A DNA stretch of 6,351 nucleotides. Source: Pseudomonadota bacterium. GTDB lineage: Bacteria; Desulfobacterota; Desulfobacteria; Desulfobacterales; RPRI01. The translations under genes and the position numbers were made by a program. Below, piece by piece: positions 1 to 5,267 of the stretch. Within the stretch, counting starts at the first letter, position 1. Each line of letters starts with the position of its first letter. Below the pieces are notes generated by a model. It saw only the letters and a list, made by a program, of their open reading frames with translations. It was not told the DNA's origin and ran no database searches. The stretch is from assembly GCA_018830925.1 (NCBI GenBank), contig JAHJRK010000570.1:1-6351 (forward strand). The letters run 5' to 3'.

Positions 1-800
1 TCTCCTTTAGATTGCGATCCGTGCCTTAGAGCGATCTTTTCAAACATCCTTACAAGGCCGGTGCCGAGAGCAAAAATCGATTCAATGCCAAGATTCTCTT
101 CAGCCGTTGAATCGAAAAAGAGATTAAGATTCGATTCAAGAGCGTCTTCCGGCCTCCAGTAACAGATCAGCATCGGAACTTTCGGAAGAGGGTGCAGTAC
201 AAGTGAAATATCCGACTCGTAATGATTTTCAACCTGCCTTCCGTTGAAAATGCGGATCATATCTTCAAACAGGTCGGTATAGTTGTCCGCAACCTTTTTT
301 AAAGGTTTTTCACATCTTTGTTCAAAGAGCCTGTACCATGTCTTACCGCTTTTAAGTTCTCTGAAAGGGACCCAGTTTCCTGAAACAGGTATTATTCCCG
401 CCCCATTTATTATGTAGCTCAATACCGGTATTGTCACCCAGAGATGCATATGGATATCGGATGAAAGATTCCCTTTTGAATCGACGCTGAAATCCTTACC
501 GAGAATTTTAAGAGTCAATTTATCTCCGGAAAACCGGGCGCCCAGTTTTTCGGCAAGGGATGAAGAAAAATCCATCGTGGTAATTTTTCTTTTTAACTGC
601 TCAATTGTTTCATCCATCTCACGATCCGTGTTTTCAGGTTTATTCGATTTTACTCCGAATCGCTCAATTATATCTTTATCCAGACGCGGACATTCATCAA
701 GCTGCTTCCGGCCTTTGAATACTGCTGCCGCAAAAGCAAGGCATGTCGGCTCATCGCATTGCCTGCAGTTTGACTTATCAAGAAGCCTGAAGACTTCCAT
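1..800 (-). CDS. Fe-S cluster (PF04060-like) plus DUF3786 protein, 3' end cut by window
   Basis: This reading frame is open from an ATG at 800 to the window edge, 266 codons, with no stop seen. Residues 9-38 hold four cysteines at 12, 15, 20 and 37 (C-x2-C-x4-C-x16-C) in the setting SNCRQCDEPTCLAF...ECP. That is the 4Fe-4S pattern of PF04060, also found in corrinoid iron-sulfur proteins of the Wood-Ljungdahl pathway. Residues from about 85 onward match what I recall of DUF3786, including GNWVPFREL (141-149), a PKVPMLICYW stretch (207-216) and LFFDSTAEENL (227-237). There is no signal peptide or membrane segment, so it is probably cytoplasmic. The function of DUF3786 proteins is not established; a redox or corrinoid-related role is inference. 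The ATG at 800 is the first possible start, because an in-frame TAA lies four codons upstream. It lacks a clear Shine-Dalgarno site. The family call is fairly sure, the function unknown. Confidence 0.85.
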   Translation of the reverse strand, partial: MEVFRLLDKSNCRQCDEPTCLAFAAAVFKGRKQLDECPRLDKDIIERFGVKSNKPENTDREMDETIEQLKRKITTMDFSSSLAEKLGARFSGDKLTLKILGKDFSVDSKGNLSSDIHMHLWVTIPVLSYIINGAGIIPVSGNWVPFRELKSGKTWYRLFEQRCEKPLKKVADNYTDLFEDMIRIFNGRQVENHYESDISLVLHPLPKVPMLICYWRPEDALESNLNLFFDSTAEENLGIESIFALGTGLVRMFEKIALRHGSQSKG

Positions 801-854
801 GAGATTGTGTTAAGTTGAGTCATGAACAGAAAACCATTTTTATCATCTTGGCCT

Positions 855-860
855 ATTATA
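855..860 (-). promoter_or_regulatory. Possible -10 element upstream of the DUF3786 gene
   Basis: On the minus strand this reads TATAAT, a perfect sigma-70 -10 hexamer, 54 bases before the DUF3786 start codon. No good -35 hexamer sits 16-18 bases upstream; that position falls within the 3' arm of the large palindrome and reads roughly TGCGGG. No extended -10 TG is present. The DNA is AT-rich here, so a chance match is quite possible. Confidence 0.25.
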
Positions 861-942
861 TTGAGAACTTTGAATAACCCGCATTCACCATGCCGGGGTA
901 TGGGAGCGCATGGCGAATGTGATTATTCAAAAAAGCACTCAA
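861..942. repeat. 82-base imperfect palindrome between pgi and the DUF3786 gene
   Basis: Three nested pairs of arms can be matched. The outer pair is TTGAG (861-865) with CTCAA (938-942), the middle pair TTGAATAA (870-877) with TTATTCAA (923-930), and the inner pair CATTCACCATGC (882-893) with GCATGGCGAATG (908-919). The loop is 14 bases (894-907). The single inner-arm difference is a G-U wobble in minus-strand RNA but an A-C mismatch in plus-strand RNA, so folding favours the transcript of the flanking genes. It starts 45 bases after the pgi stop. No T-run follows the hairpin on either strand, so it is not a standard intrinsic terminator. It could be a REP-like or MITE-like palindrome, or an RNA-stabilising or processing hairpin at the end of the pgi message. 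Confidence 0.75.
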
Positions 943-986
943 TGGATGCCCCTGTGCCATTCTGGATGATGCTGCCCGGGAGCACT

Positions 987-2624
987 TCAAAGATTCATGG
1001 AACTTGGGTATAGTGTTTCAAGATAGAATCTTGTGATAGGGTCGGCATCCAAAAAAGAATATTCCAGGTTTTTGTTTTTTTCCGCCATTTTGCTTCTTAT
1101 GCCTGATGCCAGTTTTTTCCCGAGTTCCACTCCAAACTGATCAAACGGGTTGATGCCCCAGATGAAGGCTTCATAAACTGTTTTTGCTTCGTAGAAAGAG
1201 AGAATGCGGCCAATATTTTCCGGAGATAAATCGGTTAACAAAATGGTGGATGAAGGCCTGTTCCCGGGAAAATGCTTTGCTCCATCTGCGTCGTCTTTTC
1301 CGGTGGCGAGAGCGGCAGGCTGGGCTATAAGATTTGCCCAGAGCTCCTGGTGGTTGGTAACTCCTTTTGATATGTTTTTATACTGCCCGTAACACGGATT
1401 TAGAACTCCGATGAAATCGATCGGGAACGGCCTCCCCTGGTGGGCAAGCTGAAAAAATGAGTGCTGGGCATTGGTACCGGGCTCACCGAATATGATTGTT
1501 CCGGCAGAAACACCGAGAGACTCCCCATTAAATGTTACGGATTTCCCGTTACTTTCCATATTGAGCTGCTGTATGTGAGGAGCAAGCTTCGACAACGGAG
1601 ATGCGTAGGGGATTATTGCCTGCGCCGGATAATGGAGAAAATTATTGTTCCACACGGAAATAAGAGCGGAAACAAGAGGAAGGTTTTCACCGGGCGGAGC
1701 CTCCTTTGCGTGTACGTCCATCTCTTCGGCTCCTTTTAAAAATCTTTCGAAAACATCATATCCCAGGTAAAGGGCAAGCGGCACACCCCCGACCGCTGAG
1801 GTGACGCTGTATCTTCCGCCTATGAAATCAAACATATGAAAAGACGCAACAACCGGGTTTGAAGTATCATCCCCCGGGCTTCCCTTGCTTGTAACAGTTA
1901 CAAAGTGCTTTGCCGGATCAAGTCCTTTCTGCCTCATGAATTCGTAAGCCTGGTTCGTATTTGCCGTTGTTTCGGAAGTCGTGTAGCTTTTTGAAATAAC
2001 AATCCAGATCGTGCTTTCAGGATCTATGACCGACGCGATCTCTCCGAAGTTGTTTATATCGACATTCGAAAGAAAATGGATTTTCATTTTCTTCAGAGCA
2101 AGATGTTTCAGCGCCGCAGCAACAAATTCCGGACCGAGATACGAACCGCCTATTCCAATCACAACTATATGATTAAATGCCTTGCCTGTTGAGCCTGTAA
2201 TTTCTCCAGAATGGATTCCGGAAGCAAACTCTTCGATCTTTTTTCTTACGGAATAAATTTCAGGCATGACATCTTTTCCGTTTATAAATAAAGGATCATC
2301 CGAAAAAGACCTCGATGCGGTGTGGAGCGCTTCCCTGTTTTCCGTGGTGTTGACCTTTTCCCCGTCCGTCATGTTTTTAAACAGCTCTTTTACTTTTCGC
2401 GCTTCGGCAAGATTTAAAAGAAGCTTAATTGCTTTTGCATCCACTCTCTGCCTGGAGAAATCATAGAAGAGGCCAGCCCGTTTCAGAGAGAAATTCTCCA
2501 AACGGTCTTTTTCCTTAATCATGTATTTGAGATGCTTTTTTTCACGGTTGATTACAGCGGCGTGTTTATTCAGGCTCTTCCATTCGGGAAGATCGATTAT
2601 GGAAGATAATGGTTTCCGTTTCAT
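987..2624 (-). CDS. pgi: Glucose-6-phosphate isomerase
   Basis: This is the cytoplasmic enzyme that interconverts glucose 6-phosphate and fructose 6-phosphate in glycolysis and gluconeogenesis. At 545 residues it is close to the length of the long bacterial/eukaryotic PGI family (E. coli about 549). Both family signatures are present: FIGGRYSVTSAVGG (267-280) and FIWGINPFDQFGVELGKK (487-504). The sugar-phosphate-binding SIS loops are GIGGSYLGPEF (157-167) and SKSYTTSETT (211-220). By family alignment the catalytic residues are Glu357 in NMESNGK, His388 in AQHSFFQ, Arg271 in GGRYS and Lys503 near the C-terminus. No key residue is missing and I see no frameshift. The ATG at 2624 is preceded by GAGG, five bases away. 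The gene follows the mla lipoprotein gene after 68 bases on the same strand and may be read through from it, an odd neighbour for a glycolytic gene. The leader contains a duplicate of the start region. Confidence 0.97.
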   Translation of the reverse strand: MKRKPLSSIIDLPEWKSLNKHAAVINREKKHLKYMIKEKDRLENFSLKRAGLFYDFSRQRVDAKAIKLLLNLAEARKVKELFKNMTDGEKVNTTENREALHTASRSFSDDPLFINGKDVMPEIYSVRKKIEEFASGIHSGEITGSTGKAFNHIVVIGIGGSYLGPEFVAAALKHLALKKMKIHFLSNVDINNFGEIASVIDPESTIWIVISKSYTTSETTANTNQAYEFMRQKGLDPAKHFVTVTSKGSPGDDTSNPVVASFHMFDFIGGRYSVTSAVGGVPLALYLGYDVFERFLKGAEEMDVHAKEAPPGENLPLVSALISVWNNNFLHYPAQAIIPYASPLSKLAPHIQQLNMESNGKSVTFNGESLGVSAGTIIFGEPGTNAQHSFFQLAHQGRPFPIDFIGVLNPCYGQYKNISKGVTNHQELWANLIAQPAALATGKDDADGAKHFPGNRPSSTILLTDLSPENIGRILSFYEAKTVYEAFIWGINPFDQFGVELGKKLASGIRSKMAEKNKNLEYSFLDADPITRFYLETLYPSSMNL

Positions 2625-2626
2625 GG

Positions 2627-2633
2627 ATTCCTC
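2627..2633 (-). promoter_or_regulatory. Ribosome-binding site of pgi
   Basis: The minus strand reads GAGGAAT here, with GAGG five bases before the ATG at 2624. It decides the start, because the upstream duplicate ATG at 2653 has no such site: the matching bases there read CCGAAAC. The stop codon of the upstream five-codon mini-ORF (2638-2636) sits immediately before this site. Confidence 0.7.
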
Positions 2634-2635
2634 GT

Positions 2636-2653
2636 CTATTGTTTCCGTTTCAT
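2636..2653 (-). other. Five-codon mini-ORF in the pgi leader
   Basis: The upstream ATG of the duplicated start begins a frame encoding M-K-R-K-Q and then TAG. It ends 11 bases before the true pgi ATG, directly before the pgi ribosome-binding site. If translated, it could influence pgi initiation through termination and reinitiation. However, it has no visible ribosome-binding site of its own, so it may be inert. Confidence 0.3.
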
Positions 2654-2692
2654 GGTTTCGGATTTACGAAAGAATGACTTTTTACAAAGCCG

Positions 2693-3340
2693 TCACATTT
2701 TACCTGCAAGGCTTTTATGAATGTCCGTTATAATCTGTCCTGACAGCTCTGACATCGCCTTGCTCATTGCTTCCACGACAGCTTTCGGATTTTTCTTTGC
2801 GCATGGTTTTCTTGAGCTGTATTTTTTCTGGAAAAGTATTCTCTTGTTTATATCGGGTTCATTTTCCGCCATCAATACGATATCAAGAGAAAGAACAGCT
2901 TCCCAGGCCTTCCCTCTGTCGTCCTCAAAAAACTCGTCAACAGTGCCAGAAACCGAATGTGTTGCCGCATATCCAGTGTCGTGACTGAATACGCCCTTGA
3001 AGAAGCCGGACTGCTTGATGTCCCTGTAAAGAAAATAGGCAATCAGCTGAGCCGGGTTTGTCTCCCACCTGTTATAATTGTATTCATCCGTCTGGAAATC
3101 GCTTTTCCTGTAGCTTATTTTTTCTGAATTGTACAAAGGAGATGCGTAAAAGCGCTCGATCTTGATTATAAAGGGCAGGGCGATCAAACCGGTTAATTGT
3201 GGGGGATCATATTCGAGGGTATAGTAATCCGTTTTTGATGAGGAACTCCCTAACATTGCGCATCCACTTAACGAAAGAAAGATAGAAACAAAAAGAGATG
3301 CGATAGACAAATATAAAAAAAATTTTCCAAATATTTTCAT
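2693..3340 (-). CDS. ABC-type transport auxiliary lipoprotein (PqiC/YmbA-like, PF03886 family)
   Basis: The product is a 215-residue predicted lipoprotein. Its N-terminus has a short basic start, a hydrophobic segment (about 7-24) and a lipobox LSGC with the lipidated cysteine at 27. Ala at +2 would send it to the outer membrane under the E. coli sorting rule. The mature protein begins with a low-complexity linker and then YYTLEYDPP (39-47). Next come IKIERFYASPLYNSEKISYR (59-78) and a WETNPAQLIAYFLYRDI stretch (92-108), the layout of the ABC_trans_aux/PqiC group. Members of this group are encoded with MCE transporters and are thought to link the MCE protein to the outer membrane. The ATG at 3340 has GGAG five bases upstream (3346-3349). 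The gene lies 30 bases after mlaD, so it should be in the same operon. A second cysteine occurs at 180. Family assignment is from motif and context; sequence conservation in this family is low. Confidence 0.85.
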   Translation of the reverse strand: MKIFGKFFLYLSIASLFVSIFLSLSGCAMLGSSSSKTDYYTLEYDPPQLTGLIALPFIIKIERFYASPLYNSEKISYRKSDFQTDEYNYNRWETNPAQLIAYFLYRDIKQSGFFKGVFSHDTGYAATHSVSGTVDEFFEDDRGKAWEAVLSLDIVLMAENEPDINKRILFQKKYSSRKPCAKKNPKAVVEAMSKAMSELSGQIITDIHKSLAGKM

Positions 3341-3370
3341 AATGGCTCCATTGTTATCGGGTTTATTTGT

Positions 3371-4345
3371 TTATTTTTCCGTCTCTTTTTCGGGTGGAGG
3401 CGTTCCGAAAAGAAGCATGGCCGGCTGATCTGAAATAATATCTATTGAACGGTTCAGGCTTTCGCTGGTTTTCTCTATGCTCTGCATTGTAGCAGATATT
3501 TGACGCTGCATGGATGAAATATTGTAATCGGTCTTTTGTACAAGAACGGTACCTTCTCGTATAAGCTTTCCGGCATCATTTACCGCGCTGTTGAAATTCC
3601 TGATTGCACCGGCAATTTCATCCCTGTTATCGGCTACAACATTATCCAGTTTTGTTATGGTGTCATTCAGGTTTGAAACTGTTTTGTCCGTATTTTTTGT
3701 AAATAGATCGAATGTATCCCCCGCTCTGTTGATCGATTCCATTGCCCGGTCCCATTTCTCCAGAGACGATTTTATGTCAGAAGAGAGCTGTCTTATTTTT
3801 GCCCCGGCTATGGCAGCGTTTATTTTATCAAGGGCAGCTTTTGACTTTATCGATATCCCTTCAAGATCCATCTTGTTGATTTGTGTTATTACATGGCTAA
3901 GGCTGTCCATGAATCGTTTTATTTCGGATGGTTTTGTGTCAATTACAGTATGGCGTGGAGGGAAGCTGATTTTCGGCGAATGATCCGGTTCCCCTTTTTT
4001 CTTTCTGTCTAGTTCGACGAACATGATCCCTGTTATTCCAACCGATTTTAACTGGGCAAACACATCCTTATCCGGCTTCAAATCTGATTCAATCTTTATC
4101 ACGATTTCGATCAGAGCTGTGTCGGGTGCGACAAGTATATCCTGTACGCGTCCTATGGTAACCCCTCGGTATTTTACGGGAGAATCTATTGACAATCCCT
4201 GGACTGATTCGTCGAAATAGGCGGAATATAATTTCCCTTTTTCAAAATAATGAGAAGTACCAAGCCATATTATTGCGACAAACGCAACGGCCAGTCCAGT
4301 TATAACAAAGAGTCCGACGGCAAATTTTGTTTTTATTGAAGCCAT
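3371..4345 (-). CDS. mlaD: MlaD family (MCE domain) lipid-transport protein
   Basis: This is the membrane-anchored substrate-binding part of an Mla-type phospholipid ABC transporter, expected to form a ring in the periplasm on top of the permease. Residues 7-29 form one transmembrane helix (FAVGLFVITGLAVAFVAIIWLG). The MCE domain spans about 37-115 and contains FDESVQGLSIDSPVKYRGVTIGRV (44-67) and LKSVGITGIMFVELD (99-113). The rest (about 140-305) is predicted long helix, rich in regularly spaced Asn, Asp, Ile and Leu, and ends with QPAMLLFGTPPPEKE (307-321). At 324 residues it is much longer than E. coli MlaD (about 183) and resembles the longer, helix-extended MCE proteins. The ATG at 4345 lies inside the end of mlaF (13-base overlap), implying translational coupling; GGAAAG lies about 13 bases upstream. 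No truncation is seen. Confidence 0.93.
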   Translation of the reverse strand: MASIKTKFAVGLFVITGLAVAFVAIIWLGTSHYFEKGKLYSAYFDESVQGLSIDSPVKYRGVTIGRVQDILVAPDTALIEIVIKIESDLKPDKDVFAQLKSVGITGIMFVELDRKKKGEPDHSPKISFPPRHTVIDTKPSEIKRFMDSLSHVITQINKMDLEGISIKSKAALDKINAAIAGAKIRQLSSDIKSSLEKWDRAMESINRAGDTFDLFTKNTDKTVSNLNDTITKLDNVVADNRDEIAGAIRNFNSAVNDAGKLIREGTVLVQKTDYNISSMQRQISATMQSIEKTSESLNRSIDIISDQPAMLLFGTPPPEKETEK

Positions 4346-5106
4346 TGATTTTCTATCTTTCCATTCCTGTTAAAAAATTGCCTTACGGACGGATCGGGAT
4401 TGTGTTCCTTTATATATCTGGGGTCTCCTTCGGCAATTATGCTTTTGGTCTTTTTATCAAGCATTATAATCCGCCCGGCAACGGAAAATATCGTATCAAG
4501 GTCATGAGTGACAATCACTATTGTCGCGCCTATGCTTGTGTTTATTTGCAGGATAAGATCATCGATTTCAGACGATATAACCGGATCAAGGCCTGCTGTC
4601 GGCTCATCAAGAAACAGTATTTTCGGGTTTAAAGCAAGCGCACGTGCGAGCCCAGCCCTTTTTTTCATTCCCCCGCTTAGTTCCGAGGGAAAATAATTTT
4701 CAAAACCCACAAGATCAACGGTGCGGAGCTTCAAATGCACAAGCATATCCACAGAGCTTTTGGGCAATATAGAGTACTCCCCAACCGGAAGAGCGATATT
4801 TTCAGCAACAGTCATGGAACCTAAAAGGGCGCTGCTTTGAAACAGAATTCCGATTTTCTTTAATATATCATGGAGTGTCCTGCCGTCGCATGACGTTATA
4901 TCAATACCGTCTATTCGGACGCTTCCCGATGAGGGAACCAAAAGACCTGTCATGTGTTTTAACAGGGTGCTTTTTCCGCACCCGCTTCCCCCAAGGATAA
5001 CGAGAATCTCACCTTCAAACACATCGAAGCTGATATTGTCAAGAATCACTTCATCGCCATACCGGGCGGTAAGATTTCTGACCTGTATAATGGATTCTTT
5101 CTCCAT
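4333..5106 (-). CDS. mlaF: MlaF family lipid ABC transporter ATPase
   Basis: This 257-residue cytoplasmic ATPase powers the Mla-type transporter (E. coli MlaF about 269). All nucleotide-binding motifs are intact: Walker A GGSGCGKST (39-47), Q-loop Gln90 in ILFQSSALLGSMTVAENI, signature LSGGM (143-147), Walker B ILFLDEPT (163-170), D-loop AGLDP (171-175) and switch His201. The Q-loop setting FQSSALLGSMTVAENIALP, the KKRAGLARALAL after the signature and the C-terminal DPSVRQFFNR are typical of the MlaF/Ttg2A branch rather than generic importers. The first usable start is the ATG at 5106, since a TAA lies five codons upstream in frame. The Shine-Dalgarno site is weak. It overlaps mlaD by 13 bases. 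Its gap to mlaE is unusually long (161 bases) and holds palindromes, so its expression could be partly separated from that of mlaE. Confidence 0.95.
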   Translation of the reverse strand: MEKESIIQVRNLTARYGDEVILDNISFDVFEGEILVILGGSGCGKSTLLKHMTGLLVPSSGSVRIDGIDITSCDGRTLHDILKKIGILFQSSALLGSMTVAENIALPVGEYSILPKSSVDMLVHLKLRTVDLVGFENYFPSELSGGMKKRAGLARALALNPKILFLDEPTAGLDPVISSEIDDLILQINTSIGATIVIVTHDLDTIFSVAGRIIMLDKKTKSIIAEGDPRYIKEHNPDPSVRQFFNRNGKIENQWLQ

Positions 5107-5267
5107 AGTCGCCGTCTTTTAGAAGCCGTTATAAAATAACTATTTCATTTCAGTCTATTTTATTAGGGGCTGTTACAAAATAACCACTACATTTCTGACT
5201 ATTATTTGTTACGGCTCCTTATGCCGTTTCTAACATCCATATGACCACTTTGTTTTTTTTCATCGGC
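5107..5267. other. Spacer inside the mla operon
   Basis: The 161 bases between the mlaE stop and the mlaF start are AT-rich and hold two adjacent related palindromes (5125-5170 and 5166-5218). On the minus strand the mlaE stop is followed by GCCGATG and a run of eight A, not a T-run, so no intrinsic terminator is visible. A weak -10-like TATAAC (5133-5128 read on minus), with a poor TAGACT 18 bases upstream, is the only promoter-like pair I could find. I see no coding potential. Confidence 0.6.
5121..5219. repeat. Two tandem related palindromes, possible MITE or IS-end relic
   Basis: Bases 5125-5163 and 5169-5207 match as direct repeats at 30 of 39 positions, offset 44. Each unit is itself palindromic. 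In the first, ATAAAATA (5131-5138) pairs with TATTTTAT (5156-5163), with GCC (5125-5127) and GGC (5168-5170) outside. In the second, 5166-5183 pairs with 5202-5218 over about 17 pairs with one mismatch and one bulge. The outermost ends, AGAAGCCGTTATAAAAT and (reversed) AGGAGCCGTAACAAAT, look like imperfect terminal inverted repeats. The arm GGGGCTGTTACAAAATAAC resembles, from memory, ends of some IS5/IS1182-like elements. I see no transposase and no clear target-site duplication. Confidence 0.65.

Larger units (their letters stand above)
801..986. other. Non-coding spacer between pgi and the DUF3786 gene
   Basis: This 186-base spacer holds the large palindrome and a perfect TATAAT. Nearer pgi, a weak minus-strand stem GGCAC/GTGCT runs into a six-T tract (934-929). 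That is the best, though poor, candidate for a pgi terminator. Short open frames exist on both strands (34 codons from 960 to 856 on minus, and one on plus), but they are made mostly of palindrome sequence and have no ribosome-binding site, so I do not call them genes. Confidence 0.6.
2612..2659. repeat. Tandem duplication of the pgi start region (19-base units, period 29)
   Basis: Bases 2612-2630 and 2641-2659 match at 18 of 19 positions, the first 15 being identical (GTTTCCGTTTCATGG). On the minus strand each copy carries CCATGAAACGGAAAC, so the first codons of pgi (M-K-R-K) are present twice, 29 bases apart and out of frame. Only the downstream copy has a Shine-Dalgarno site. A local slippage duplication is the simplest explanation. 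Confidence 0.85.

Noticed and set aside
577..813. 78-codon plus-strand open frame opposite the DUF3786 gene
   Set aside because: It is antisense to a well-supported coding frame with a conserved cysteine motif; it is a shadow of that frame.
856..960. 34-codon minus-strand open frame through the palindrome (starts MAQGHPLSAF)
   Set aside because: It has no ribosome-binding site and consists mostly of the palindrome arms. It could be a residue of a repeat family, but one copy gives no basis to call a gene.
929..960. Weak stem GGCAC/GTGCT followed by six T on the minus strand, considered as the pgi terminator
   Set aside because: The stem is only five pairs (one G-U) with a 15-base loop and overlaps the larger, more stable palindrome. 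It is noted in the spacer entry but not listed as a terminator.
822..1013. 63-codon open frame on the plus strand beginning at an ATG in the spacer
   Set aside because: It is built largely from the 82-base palindrome and the antisense of the pgi 3' end, has no ribosome-binding site, and its composition is not protein-like.
2676..2691. Small minus-strand hairpin GGCTTT-GTAA-AAAGTC just after the lipoprotein stop
   Set aside because: A six-pair stem with one G-U and a GNRA-type loop, but no T-run follows, so it is too weak to call a terminator between the mla genes and pgi.
3591..3983. 130-codon plus-strand open frame opposite mlaD
   Set aside because: It is the longest antisense frame, but it mirrors the low-complexity helical part of MlaD and has no recognisable domain or ribosome-binding site.
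5252..5260. T-run on the plus strand after mlaE, considered as a terminator
   Set aside because: On the transcribed minus strand it is an A-run, and no convergent plus-strand gene ends here, so it cannot terminate any visible transcript.
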